DNA from: Cavia porcellus
Taxonomy: Eukaryota; Chordata; Mammalia; Rodentia; Caviidae
NCBI RefSeq assembly: GCF_034190915.1
Contig: NW_026947503.1
Location: 24,324,532 to 24,388,531, forward strand
Reading direction: 5' to 3'
Length of the DNA stretch: 64,000 nucleotides
The position numbers and the translations under genes are program-made. Each line of letters opens with the position of its first letter. Positions within the stretch are counted from its first letter, which is position 1. Of the stretch, positions 1-11,431 are shown one piece after another. Below the pieces are notes generated by a model that was given only the letters and a program-made list of their open reading frames with translations, ran no database searches and was not told the DNA's origin.

Positions 1-1060
1 TCTGTGGTGACCCCATTTGCATTATACATGCCTGGGGGTTGAAGGAAGCCTCTTGTGAGTTCCTGCAAACTCTGTCTCTATCACTCAAGTTTTCTACTAA
101 AATGTAAATACTCCCGAGAGTCGACATTAAGCGTCTATACATTTCTTTTTGCCTGTTTCCTTAGCAATTATGCTGTCAAGTCTCAAGATTCAAAAGAGGC
201 ATTATGGGGATCCTGGTGGCAGTGAGGGAAGGGGAAGCAGTGATCAAGGAATTCTTTTTTATTTGTTTCACCTTTTTTACAGAACTAATCCTGAATAAAT
301 TCCCACAGCCCTAGAAGAGCACTAAAGATCTAGAGATGATCAAGAACGAATGGCATCCACACTCAGGAAACATGTGGGCAAGAAAAGTGAGTGTCACAGC
401 TTTCAGAGGCTCAGCACCCAGCCTTAATTGTGCAGGACACCAGGCAGAGGTTCACCTATGTGCAATGATCCTCCTCCCACTTCAGGCTTTGCTCTTGAGG
501 CTTGCTGTAGCTGCACATCAAGACTTGAGACCTTGACTCAATGTGGCTTAATTATCAAGGTTGAGAATTGAGACCATGTGTCTCAACCCAGATGAACTGC
601 TTCAGCCAGGAGAAGGAGGGGAGGCAGCTCTCAGCTAAACGGTTTTCAAGTCTCTATAAGAGGAATGACACTGGGCTCTGCAGTCCCATGCGTGCCCACT
701 GGTCATCGTCCCTCAGTAGTATGATCACCTAGAATCCTTCAGGTGCTGCTTTCAAAGATCTCCAGATGGCTTCCAGGAAAAGTTTGTTCCAAATGCATAC
801 ATGCAACTCCCAAAATATAAGAAATCAGTAATTAAAAGAAGGCAACATGTTTGTAAGGCTGAAATGATTCTAGCATGAAAGTCAGCACCCATAGATGAAA
901 TACAGTTTCAAAGACAGCAATAAGGAGCCTTACAAGGAACTCTTACATGGGGACAGGCGGAGGGGAAGGAGACCGTTGGTATTTCATTGGCCCAGACTGG
1001 AATGGCTGCATCCCTGCTGGGTATGAACTTCATTCTGAAAGCGAAGAGTTTGTGCTCAAA
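1..1060. other. Intergenic DNA, nothing recognised
   Basis: This lies 3' of SEC11C. No coding exon, RNA gene or repeat family was recognised by eye; the open frames are short and show no domain. Confidence 0.5.
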
Positions 1061-1071
1061 AGCAAGCCTGA

Positions 1072-1166
1072 GGAGCTGGGGATTTAGCTCAGTGGCATAA
1101 GCGCCTGCCTTGCAAGCAGGCAGTCCTGAGTTCGATCCCCGGTACCGATAAAAAGGAAAAAGACAA

Positions 1167-1191
<25 letters not shown>
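1072..1191 (+). mobile_element. ID SINE (young, full length)
   Basis: A tRNA-derived SINE with a clear A box (TAGCTCAGTGG, near 1085) and B box (GAGTTCGATCC, near 1129), followed by an A-rich tail with a long A run. It is flanked by an 11-bp target-site duplication, AGCAAGC(C/T)TGA, at 1061-1071 and 1192-1202. It is a dead SINE, not a tRNA gene. Confidence 0.93.
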
Positions 1192-1197
<6 letters not shown>

Positions 1198-1202
1198 CTT
1201 GA

Positions 1203-2470
1203 ATGGGCGGCTGCTAAACAGGCTGGGTGTGAGAAAAAGGACTTGGGCTGCCTCCTGAATGGTGGGCATCCTCAGGCACATAAGCACTCAGCCACATCCT
1301 CTGACCTTAGCAGCTAATAACCTTAGGCTATAAAAAGAAAGTGCTCAAAAGGCAATCAGGTACCCTGGTACATTTAGACTGCCCAGGAGTCAAAAGTTAC
1401 AAAATGAAAAGCTCCATTCTTTTATATGTATCCTTGACCCTTTATATTTTCACATATCACCTTATTGTATCCTCTTATCTTCCCCATTATCTGGAAGAAC
1501 AAGCCAGGTGTGTGTGTGTATTCAGGGAGTAAAGGGGAATGTATCACTCACGATTGGATCCTAAGTGTCTTTGTCTACCTAGGATTCTACCATATTGGTC
1601 CCAGTTGCAGTTAGAGATCTTATCCGACTAGAGAAGCGGAAAGTGTAAGATTGTTTTTGTAACTCCCTTTTAGCAAGGCACAAGCATGTGACCTAGGCTT
1701 AGTCAGTTGTACAGCATCTGGTTTTTTGCCTCTTGATCAAACAGAGACTGTGGCCAAGGCATCACATATAGTTTCCAAAGACCCAAGACTGCCGTGCCTC
1801 TGGCAGCAGTTACTGTCAAGGGTCAGGGTTAGTAATGAGAGAAATGAGAGGAACTAGAAAAGCATTATTCTCAGAGGAACACAGGTGAGAACAGTATACT
1901 TTATGTTAGAAATCATGCCAACCATAAGATAATGAAAATGCATCTTTAAAGAATTTAAAATCAAAAACTGTCAAACTAGATTTTTTTCTTTTTACTCAGA
2001 AAAGTAACCTTCCAAACCAAGGCAAATGAAGATTTTTTTTCAAACAAATAGAAACTGAGAATATTCAGTCAGCAGGCCTGCATTACAAATAAATTTTTTA
2101 GGCACATAAAAAGGTCTATAATCATTTTTTCAAATTCATCCAATTTTACAGCTTTATAGAGCATCATTAAACTAACAGTTTCTACACATGTATATTTTCA
2201 AACCCAAGCCCATCCTCAAACTCGACTCATGAATGCACCTGCCTATTCAATATCTCAACTTGAGGTTTTAATAGCATCACAAACTCAATGTACCCTAAAT
2301 AGGGTTCTCCATTTCCTCTCTGGGGCTTCAGCATTAGGGTAAGTTTCTCAGACCTAAAACCCTTTGAAGTAAGAGTTTTTCTCAGACGTAAAACCCTTCA
2401 AAGTAAGTCCTGACTGAGCATTTTTGTGTACCACTATCACAATTACCTGATAAAAGCCACCATCCCTCCT
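1203..2470. other. Intergenic DNA, nothing recognised
   Basis: AT-rich DNA without a recognisable gene or repeat family. A short near-repeat, CTCAGACCTAAAACCCTTTG and CTCAGACGTAAAACCCTTCA, occurs at about 2348-2403. Confidence 0.45.
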
Positions 2471-2471
2471 G

Positions 2472-2705
2472 TCTTGCTTACTTTTCTCTTGTTGCTGGGA
2501 CAAAACACCCGATACCAAAATGAAGGAAGGAAAGGTTTATTTAGCTCACTGTTGGTGGAGGTTTCAGTCCATAATCAGCTGGCTCCAAGGCAGGGTGGCA
2601 TGGCACTGGGGCAGCACTTCAAGGCAGCAGCCAGAGCAAAAGGGGAGAACCAGCCTCCTCTCCTCCCTTATATCCCCTATATTGTACATAGGCTGCCCCC
2701 CCTCC
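2472..2705 (-). mobile_element. LTR fragment of a MaLR-like family
   Basis: Read on the minus strand this gives the typical 3' half of a rodent/mammal LTR: a GGAGCCAGC(TG)ATTATGGACTGAAACC-like stretch, then AAATAAACCTTTCC and a TGTCCCAGCAACAAGAGAAAAG-like end. It matches the copies at 6010, 8470 and 30708. The family name is tentative. Confidence 0.6.
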
Positions 2706-2834
2706 TCTTGCACAGGATGAAGATATTTACAAAGTAAGGATCTTGTCTGCCTGCTGAGTCTCAGTTAAACTTCTCAAGTTGGCACAATGTATCAACCGTA
2801 AGACCTGTGTACCTTTGTTATTTTATATCTGTCC

Positions 2835-3352
2835 CTTCCTTAGCCAAAGCCTTTCAACTCTTTCATCTCACAGTAGCCTTACCCTGAACTTAAAGGCGGT
2901 GATTTTGACTGTCTGGATTATATCTCTTCCTGTTCAACCCCAAGTTCCCTCCATCTAGTCATGGTGACCTAGTCCTCTTCTGACTTAATAAGGCCTTGGG
3001 ACTTGCTGTTCGTTCTGTCTCAAAATGCTTTTCCCACTGATGCAGCTACCTTGTTCTTCCTCTCCTTAACTTTCTGCTCAAATGCTACCTTTTCAGAAGA
3101 GCTCCCCATGGCTATGGTTTTTAATATTACAGCACTCCTCTCTTCCTCTCCGGCTTTATTTTTCACCATCATACTTAACACCTTGTAATATTTCATATAT
3201 TTTGGTCCATTTTTCTTTTTGATTCTCCCTTATTTTCTCTCCTTATTAGAATATAACTTCTCTGGATTCAAGATGTTTCTCTGTCTTGCTCACTGCTGTA
3301 TTTCCAAGGCATAGGTCAGGGACTGGCACACTCAAACTGTCGATGAATAATT
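2835..3352 (+). repeat. LINE-2 3' end
   Basis: Shows the familiar L2 tail pattern: a CTGCTCAAATGCTACCTTTTC block, TATTTTGGTCC, then TTAGAATATAACTTCTCTGG and TTGCTCACTGCTGTATTTCC ending AGGGACTGGCACACTCAAAC and GATGAATAATTG. Old and diverged. Confidence 0.75.
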
Positions 3353-4012
3353 GTAGGAAAAAAGAGAACATTTGAGCTGGGCAACACTTTAGAGATCAAG
3401 TCATTTGGACTCTGTGGTCCTCAGTTTACACGGAAGAGACATAATCATGTGTGGGGAACACTGCTTTCTTTGCATCATTTTTTTCTGCATGAGCAGTCCT
3501 GGATCTCCTACCTCGTTAAAACCTCTGGGAGCACAGCCTGGGAATTTGAATTTTTTTCTGATGTTATTTATTGCAATGAAGTTCAAGAATTCTTGCCATA
3601 TGTTCTGTAGGAGAATCTAACAGAAAAAAGTCACTAGCACAAGGCTACCTACAATAAAAAGTGCAGCCAGTGACTGTATGTAATGTCCCTGGGTTAGTGA
3701 TGACAGTTGTCACCACTGCACATTTCTTTGAGAATCCCAAGGTGGGAAGACCCAGCCCTTTGGACTGTTTCTCAAACCCTGAGTACCTTCATCCAACAGT
3801 GCATGCTTTAGGTTAAAATCAGTACTCCAAGTGCACTGATGGCTTTGACAGTTTCTTTACTAAGACAATTGCATCACCAACTATCTCTTTGTTATTAAAA
3901 CAAAGAGCAAACAGCTGGGACACAGATATGGAAGATAATATCATGGCTCAGTCCTGGATTACTGGTACCTGACTCTAACACCATGCATACAACATACAAT
4001 AAAATATGAACA
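3353..4012. other. Intergenic DNA, nothing recognised
   Basis: No gene or repeat family was recognised. Confidence 0.45.
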
Positions 4013-4212
4013 TTGGGCAGGTAATGGGTGATGCACACTTGTCAATTCGACATTCTCAGAGGCTGAGGCAGGAAGGTCATAAGTTTAAGTTGAGTTAAGC
4101 CAGGCAGGTTAGGTATTTAACAAAACTCTGTCCTAAAATAAAACAAACAAACAAAAAACACACACAAAGGAGCTGTGGATGAAGTGCAAAGGTGTGGGAT
4201 CAGTGCCCAATA
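4013..4212 (+). mobile_element. Dimeric B1-ID SINE (B4-like)
   Basis: The left half is 7SL-derived B1-like (TCAGAGGCTGAGGCAGGAAGG... AAAACTCTGTC). It is followed by an A-rich linker with AAAC repeats and a degenerate tRNA-like ID half (GAGCTGTGGATGAAGTGCAA... ATCAGTGCCCAATA). Confidence 0.7.
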
Positions 4213-6009
4213 TTTTAAAAAGTGAACATTAATCAGCTTTTGGCATGACTCACTCTATACCCCATCAAACTCTGACTTCTACCCCATCACTCTATTTAAA
4301 TGTTTATGGTGGGCCATAATTCATATGTCTTGTTACCAGGTGACTCTGAACCATGGATGACACATGCATGACTGTCTATCAGGCAGCATGGGACAGTCCC
4401 ATCAGGTGGTAAAGTGACTCAATGAGACAGTCATGCATGTAGCACCAATGGTTCAAGCCAGTGAGAATGTATCAAAACAACCTTCATCCTAGTCACCACT
4501 AATAATTATCAAATTTTTTTCTCTTTCATTTGACTTTATGGCTGCTTGTGAGTGCAGGGGCCTCTTTCTCCTTAGACTGCTGTATTACACCTCTATCCTT
4601 GATCCTTCCTGTATCCCCGGCCTCTGCTTTTTATGTTTTTGTGTGATCTCTACTCATTCAATGGTGATGCTATGCAGAGTTCTCTCTTCACTTTCAGAAA
4701 AGAGTAAATTATTGGGGAACCCAGTTTACTCTCTAGTTAAATACTTTGAGAGATATTCTAGTTGGTTCTGCTGACTAAATCTAACAGCTTTTTATCACAA
4801 ATCAAAAGGTATTTGGAAAGAGAGAAGGCATAATGATATATTCAACACCAAGCATCCAAGGCTCCCTAGAAGTTTACCACTTCTTTGAATATTAGAAGGA
4901 TCTTCTTGTCTGAAAGTCTAAAAATACATGAGAAGTACCCTCTTCACAAGCAGAATATGACAGAAAAGTTTATCTGTGTGAGGTAACCAAGTCAAGAGGT
5001 CTTTGAAAATAAACTTTGAAACCACAGAGAACATTTTCCATGGGTATCAATTTATCCCACTTAGTTTCTTAATAGTCAGAGATTACTTCTAGCATCTTCT
5101 AACCCACCCAGAAACCCACCTTCCTCCTGAGCCAGAGAGCAAATAACAATTAAGGACATAATAGTAAACTCTAACTTCCTACAACTATGCAAACAGGCTC
5201 TTTTTATGGAATTTTCTTCCATTTAAAAATGTTTCTCAATAGCTTATTCTCTTAATCTTAATTAAATATCAGACAAATATAACATTTTAAGTTAAAATGT
5301 GAAAAATGATTTCTTAATGATGTTTTTTATTTTTGTTTCCCATGTTGATTGAGAAGGCATCTGGCCTACATTCAGTGGATGACGTGGGAGCACAAGGCAT
5401 AGCTTTGCACTGACAGGAACCAAAATATCTTAAGGATGATTATTAATTTGAGAGTGAATCACCAGGCTCCCTTTGGGTCTTTAAACCACTCTGAGCTCAA
5501 GTGACTTCTGTCACTTCCACCAGGTAGGAGCTCTAAATGGCAAGCTGGTTCTGTTATGATCTTTTCCTTCCTTAGTGATAATTTAGAGTCAATTTGTCTG
5601 CCTTTAAATTCATTGATCTAATTAGACAGCTTGAAATTGATAACCAAGAGGAAGCTGGGAGAATGTCTACCCAGCCACAACAGATTAACCGGATGCTGGG
5701 GAAGATATCAGACATGTGGTAGCAAAACAGAAAAATCATTATCAGGGGAGGAAAAGACAGAGCTGTTTCTGTATCAATGCATGAATCAGGGGACAGAGGT
5801 AAAAGTCAACTCGAGATTTTGAGGAAAGGAGGAATCCTGCCTCACAGATAGGTTAAAGAATAAAACTTTCAAAGGAATATGGCAGTGGAAAGTTCTATGT
5901 TTTTTCAAAACATAAATACATAGTAGAAATTCTGCAATGTATAGATATCAGTAAAGTGATTCTAAAGTTTACATGGAGAGGCAACAGAGTCAGAATAGTC
6001 AACACAATA
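4213..6009. other. Intergenic DNA, nothing recognised
   Basis: AT-rich DNA without a gene call. Open frames of up to 78 residues have no recognisable domain. Confidence 0.4.
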
Positions 6010-6460
6010 CTGATGTTATGGCTGTGTCTAGATGTCTCCCCCAAAGCCTCCTTTGATCATAGGTGGGGCTTTTTAGAGGTGGCTGGATCTCAAGTGTGTG
6101 CTGCTGGAATTAAGTGTGCGATGCTGGGATCAGGGGTGTGTGATTAGCCAATTAGTCCACTGTTTGGATAATAGGAAGGCCACCCTGTGTGTAAATGCTA
6201 CCTGTACCCTAAGGCCCAAAGGCTGTGCAGCCCTGATAGGCTATAAGGAACAGAAAGAGGGTTGATACTATCACTTCAGGTTCCTGCTGCTTATCTTCTG
6301 TGGCCTTCCACCTCTTGTGTGATGTCTCTGTGCTATGCCACCCTGCCTTGGAACCAGCCAACTATGAACTAATACCTCAACAAATTGTAAGCTACAATGC
6401 AACTTTCCTCCCTTAACTTTGGGTGTCAGGTATTTTGTCTCAGAAATGAGAAAAGAAAGT
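6010..6460 (+). mobile_element. Solo LTR of a MaLR-like family
   Basis: Begins TGTTATGGCTGTGTCTAGATG with the TCCCCCAAAGCCTC block and ends GTCAGGTATTTTGTCTCAGAA... AGAAAAG, in the order expected of a MaLR-like LTR. It belongs to the family seen at 2472, 8470 and 30708. Confidence 0.65.
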
Positions 6461-6484
6461 AAAATAATTGGAAAATAAAATTGA

Positions 6485-7290
6485 AGAGATGTTCATTAGG
6501 AAATTATAAATTTAAAACAAGAGATACCCAATACATACACACATACTAATTATAGTAGCTAAAAGTCAAAACACTGACAATAAATGTTAAAAACGTAGAG
6601 TAATAGGAACTCTTATTCTTCAGAAGACAGTGTGGCAATTTCTTACAAAACTAAACATACTCTACCAATTGAACTCCTTCATATTTTCCAAATTAGCTAA
6701 AAGCTTATTACACCAAAATCTCTGCACATATCTTGATAGGAGAGTTCTCTGGAATTGCCAAATTTTCCTTGTAAACAATCAAGAGGTCCTTCAGTATGTG
6801 GATGGATAAACTGTGGTGCCTTCAGACCATAGAACATTATTCAGTACTAAAAAGAAATGAGCTTGCAACCCATGAGGACATTAGGAAACATGAATGCACA
6901 TTTCCAAATTAAAGAAGTCAGTCTGAAATTTCAAATTGTAACATCTCAGAGATAGTATTGATCAATGGTCTCCAGGGATGGGAGATTTGGAGAGATGAAT
7001 AGGTGGAACACATTTTTAAGCAATGAAACTACTCCATGATACTACAGTACTGAATACTATTATTATATATGTGTCAAAACTTGCAGAGTATCTAGTAGAT
7101 ATAATTAGAGTGTACTCTAATGTAAACTATGGGCTTTGGATAGTAAAAGTTGCATCATGTGGGTTCATCAGCACTGGCAAATGCATTATGTTTGTGGGGC
7201 ATATTGGCATGTGTAGGGCGAGGAAGCACGTGGGCAAGCTCCGTCTTTTCCACTCAGTTTGCTATGAACCTAATATGCTCTAAAAAATAT
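6485..7290 (+). mobile_element. Old LINE-1 (L1M) 3' end
   Basis: Contains a diverged ORF2 C-terminus (GGATGGATAAACTGTGGTGC, then ACATTATTCAGTACTAAAAAG) and an L1M-type 3' UTR (TGTGTCAAAACTTGCAGAGTA ... GGGTTCATCAGCACTGGCAA). Many stops are present; it is a remnant. Confidence 0.75.
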
Positions 7291-8469
7291 GTCAAGAAAA
7301 CAAAGCAAAATTCTGCAGCATAGAAAAAGCCGAACACCTTTAGGCAACTCATTAAACCTGCAAAGAGGCATATGGTAGACAGTGTGGGTGGTGATTCAGT
7401 AGGAGGCCTAGCCTCAGAGCATGTGGGAAGCCTTTCATTCTTATGCCAGCACAGAACTTGTGCAGAAGCAAGATGCAGTGTATAGAGGGTTTATACTCTC
7501 TTATATCATCCTAAATCTTCATACAGTTAACGCAGAGACCCTGGAGAAAATATCCCTGCCCTAGCATGCCTGCAACAGCGTGGACAGACATTAAAAGCTC
7601 AAAATAATGTAGATGGGATTTTCTAGGCAAAGAGGATAGGGAAGAATGCGAAAGAGGCTCTGGAGGAATAGTAAATCTTTATTCAAATACAGGCATCAAA
7701 CCAATCCTCTGCTCTAAATTGATGCTAGAAAGAAAGAAACTTGAATCCAAGCTAGTTAAAAGTGTCTAGGAAGTAGATAAAGGCAAGACCTTACCCACAG
7801 TGTGACTCGAAATCTTTCTTTTATCCAATCCTACTCTCATTGTAAATGGAGAGCCTGCTAAGTCCGAATAATGGGGATGGATAGACGTCTGTCCAGAATT
7901 TCAGGATGAGTCTAAGCCGACTGTTCAGTGCCCTGAGCGAAAGCTTACTTTGTAAGATGTGGTGCCCCAACAGAAACCAGATGACCGCAGTAGAGAGCTT
8001 AGCATCAGTTCAGGTGGGAAATGGTGAGACGGTGGCATGTAGACAACAATGCATTTCTGGTTTTTTGCTCATCATGCAATCTGAAAATGACTTCATGAAG
8101 ACAAAAAGGATGTTATGAACAACAAGCAAGCCAATCTTATGAATTGCCAATTTGCGCGATGTTTCTTGGTGCTTCTCAATTCAGCCTCACATCAGTTACC
8201 TAAAGAGTTGCCAGATGCCCACGCTTCCCCTGATAATCTCACCTTGCTTACTTAGAAAACTCAAGACTTCCTCTTCCTCACAATGCTTCATCAGTCCAGC
8301 TTTGTGGGGACAGTAGTAGGTAAAATTTTTAACAGACAAGTCAGGTAAAGTCTGCAATCTGGTTGTGGGAATGTGTATGCATACTGGGAGCTATTTGTCT
8401 AGCATTTGCATAACATTAACACAATGGCTGCCAAACAGGAAGGGTTGGAAGGGCTGTGGGTTAGGAACT
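7291..8469. other. Intergenic DNA, nothing recognised
   Basis: No gene or repeat family was recognised here. Confidence 0.4.
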
Positions 8470-8872
8470 CTGAGAGGCTCTACTACCAATTTTGGTTCAC
8501 AGTTTGTAGAAGTTTCAGTCCATAGTTGGTTGGCTCCAAGGCTGGTGGCATTGCCAGAGGGGCATCACCGATGAGAAATGTTACGTGGCATGGCAGGCAG
8601 CAGGCAGCAAAGCAGCAGAAGCAAGTCCACCTTTCCCTTTAATCCCAAAGACGCTCCAGACCTTTTGGTTGATGACACTCACAGCCAGGGTGGGGTTTCT
8701 ATCTTCAGTAAGTTCATTCAGTCATACCCAGAACTATGCTAATTTCAATGAGTGGATTTAGAACACACACCCTTAATCTCAGTATCACACATACTAGATC
8801 CAGCCAGCTCTGAAAAGCCCCAATGAGCACATGAGCCTTTGGGGGGGACATCTAATTTAAGCCATAACAATG
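8470..8872 (-). mobile_element. Solo LTR fragment of a MaLR-like family
   Basis: The minus strand starts TGTTATGGCTTAAATTAGATG, followed by TCCCCCCCAAAGGCTCATG and the GGCTTTTCAGAGCTGGCTGG block, matching the copy at 6010. The plus strand carries the complement of the GGAGCCAACCAACTATGGAC block near 8515-8540. The 3' end is missing. Confidence 0.65.
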
Positions 8873-9799
8873 TGTAGCCCCTTAAAATACAGTGAGGACT
8901 TTGTGGGTTGTCTTTATGCCATGTGGTGTCCTGAGATGTTTGTATCAGTTTAGGTTTCACCTTCTTAGTGGTGTTGTGGGTAGGCACATTGTACTTTGAT
9001 GCTTCAGCGCAGAGGTGGAAAAGTTACCTAATCATGTGAGAAATACAGTTCTGGTTTTTGGTGTGTTCCAGACACTGAGGCTACAACCAGAGAGCCTACG
9101 ATAAAAGAAATTGAGTCCACTATTAACTTCCACCGTGTCTCACGTAAGGAAGGCCTGGCAGTATCTCTGAGGTCCAAAAGATCTTAACCAGCCACAGAAC
9201 CCAAGAAGGAGATGAAATCATTAAGTCCCTGACTTACAACTTCTTCCAGAAGAACATCTGTTCAGTCAGATTCATTCCTAAGTCCAACAAAGTCCTACTT
9301 TTGATACAAATGTACAATGTAAGCCATGACCTCTCTCTACACAAGAATATTGCCAGTAAACAGCAGATGCATTAGCTACTGCTGTGATTTGTTCACATCT
9401 GTGAATGTTCATAATATGAGGTTCCTTTGTATCTGTGCAGGTTTGAAACTCCAATGCTTATGAATTGGGGACTTACTATCATGAAGTTTTGACCCAAATA
9501 TTTTAAAATTCTATTTTTAGTTAAAGGAAGAAAACACTCATTTTTCTTAAGACAGTTTGTTAAAAGGCAGAAGAAAATGTTTTTAGAAAGTATTCTGAAA
9601 ATTTTTTTTAACTTTGCTGATTTCAACAGGATGAGGTCTATTATTGTTGCAATACACTATTCAGGAGAAAGGATTTAGAGGGCAAGCTGTCCCCCAACAG
9701 AGCCTTCCTGCTGGCCTTTCCCAAGTCAGGAGCTCGTTCAGAGAGGAACTTTGCAGGTATGTGATGTGGTACAGACTTACCCTGAAGAGACAGGAAGTA
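8873..9799. other. Intergenic DNA, nothing recognised
   Basis: No gene or repeat family was recognised here. Confidence 0.4.
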
Positions 9800-9990
9800 C
9801 ACAGGGAAGTCTTCCTCAAGTGCACACTATGTACATGCACAGCACTGTGCCACAGCACTGTGTTACAATCTGATTATTACTCATGGCAGCCCAGTGTGGT
9901 AAGTTTGGCTCACAGCCTCCTTTCCAGACTGAGAGAAGTTAAGTTACTTGCTTAGGCTGCACAGGAGTTGAAGGGACTTTTAGGTTTTCT
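9800..9990 (+). repeat. MIR SINE remnant
   Basis: Contains the MIR core and tail pattern: CACTGTGTTACAATCTG, then TTTCCAGACTGAGAGAAGTT, AAGTTACTTGCTTAGGCTGC and ACAGGAGTTGAA. Confidence 0.7.
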
Positions 9991-10099
9991 AAATTCTTAG
10001 CTTGGACAAACCTAAATGAATGAGGTAGATGGGTGAGCTCTGACAGCATGCAAATGCCATATTCTCTAGCTGAAAACAAAACACTTTTGTAAAACTGAG

Positions 10100-10460
10100 A
10101 AGTGTATTTTAAATACCCCTGGCCTTCCTTTATCCCTCTAGTATGGTCTGGGGACCAGGAGCCTCAGCATCCCCCAGGCACACTGCCCTATCTCAGACCA
10201 CTTGGCCAAAATCTGTTTATGTACTGCTGGGTGTTCTACGTGCTCTTGAGGAAACCGGGAGGAACCACTGCAGCCTGCACCCAACTTTGCCTGCTCAGGG
10301 CTTTCTGCTGACTGGAATGCTGTTCCCCAGGCCTGACACGCTTCACTCTCATTCCCTCCTCCTCTGCTTAGTATCACCCGCTTCCTCAGCCAGCTCTGAC
10401 CTCTATATGAGAAGCAGTATCTTCTGTCCCCCTCTATCTGCTTACCCTGCTTAATCACAG
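10100..10460 (+). repeat. Probable LINE-2 remnant
   Basis: Patterns such as GACTGGAATGCTGTTCCCCAG, followed by a C/T-rich stretch and AGCTCTGACCTCTATATGAG, resemble L2 3' sequence. Diverged; boundaries uncertain. Confidence 0.5.
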
Positions 10461-10890
10461 CAACTATCACTACCTGAAATCACGATGTGTTTATTACCTC
10501 TTCCACTGCACTAAACCCTCCAACAGGACTTGGGCACTGCATTTCAGAACCTAAGACAGTGGTTGGGGTAGAAGTGCTTGACCAACAATTTGAATGAGAA
10601 ATGATTTTAGATGTAGGACTATCTAGAGCACAGCAGAGATTCCTGGAAATAGGAAAGGCAGACGAGGGAAGGAATATGTCCCTTTCACCATTCCACATTT
10701 ATCTGGAGTCTTCATCAAGGGTGTGTGCATTGCTTTATTATGAAACATTTTTTCAAATACCTGAACAAACCACCTTGAGACATATCACACCATGAAAACA
10801 AAGCAGGTTGCATCCTTTCCTTCTAAAGGGTTTTAGACATTATTAATTTACCAGATTATACTTTTAATAATTTTAAGTCCATTATCGTAG
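10461..10890. other. Intergenic DNA, nothing recognised
   Basis: No gene or repeat family was recognised. Confidence 0.4.
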
Positions 10891-10983
10891 GCCAGGGAAT
10901 TAGCTCAGTGGCATAAGTGCTTGCCTGGCAAGTGCAAGGTCGTGAGTTCGATCCCTGGTACCAAAAAAAAAAAAAAAAAAAAA
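10891..10983 (+). mobile_element. ID SINE
   Basis: tRNA-derived SINE with A box TAGCTCAGTGGC and B box GAGTTCGATCC, ending in a pure A tail of about 20 bases. It lies about 250 bp beyond the SEC11C poly(A) site. Confidence 0.92.
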
Positions 10984-11229
10984 TTCCGTGTCTGAAACGT
11001 CTGCTTGTCCCAAGGAATGCCGTTATGTTAAGTGAGTTTTATTTCTGAAATGCAGGCACTACAACCCGATCACACGGGCTATGCCTTGCCCTTCCTCCCC
11101 AGCAGGCCAGGCCCCTGCACTGCTCACCTATTCTCTAAGGAATGCCGGCCCTCAGACTTGGTCAGAGTGGCTAGCAAAGCAGCAGACAGAATGGGCGGAT
11201 TCCAATCAGAGCTTACAAAAGAAAACAAT

Positions 11230-11377
11230 CTTTACTGATGAATCATTTATTTGAACAAGACAAAAACATCTCCAAGAGTTTTCTTTTATACAGAAAGTAG
11301 AACATTTCAAATATATTACTTTTTTTTCTTTTTCAACAGAATTCACTTCAGCCTGGTCCCAGGAACTGCTTCTCATG
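11230..11377 (-). other. SEC11C: SEC11C 3' UTR
   Basis: About 150 nt separate the stop codon from the expected cleavage point. A canonical AATAAA (minus strand, 11251-11246) lies about 127 nt after the stop, so cleavage is expected near 11220-11236. The exact end is inferred. Confidence 0.75.
11246..11251 (-). terminator. Polyadenylation signal AATAAA of SEC11C
   Basis: TTTATT on the plus strand reads AATAAA in gene orientation, the first such hexamer after the SEC11C stop. Confidence 0.75.
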
Positions 11378-11431
11378 TTAGGATTCACGTTTTAGTAACA
11401 CATATGCACCCATTATAGCCAACAGTGCATA
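11378..11431 (-). CDS. SEC11C: SEC11C coding exon 6 (C-terminus and stop)
   Basis: Encodes [17 protein letters not shown] followed by TAA. The acceptor is TTTACAG|TAT (phase 0). The C-terminal hydrophobic stretch and KRES ending are as in mammalian SEC11C, with one conservative Ile where I recall human having Val. Intron 5 is 2,861 bp. Confidence 0.97.
   Translation of the reverse strand, partial: YALLAIMGAYVLLKRES

Noticed and set aside
1085..1139. tRNA genes at the ID elements
   Set aside because: The A and B boxes are tRNA-like, but the bodies end in A-rich tails and have target-site duplications. They are SINEs.
1..11200. Exons of GRP, the expected next gene downstream of SEC11C in mammals
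   Set aside because: No bombesin-like peptide (GNHWAVGHLM) was found. In human the gap is tens of kilobases, so GRP should lie beyond the left edge.
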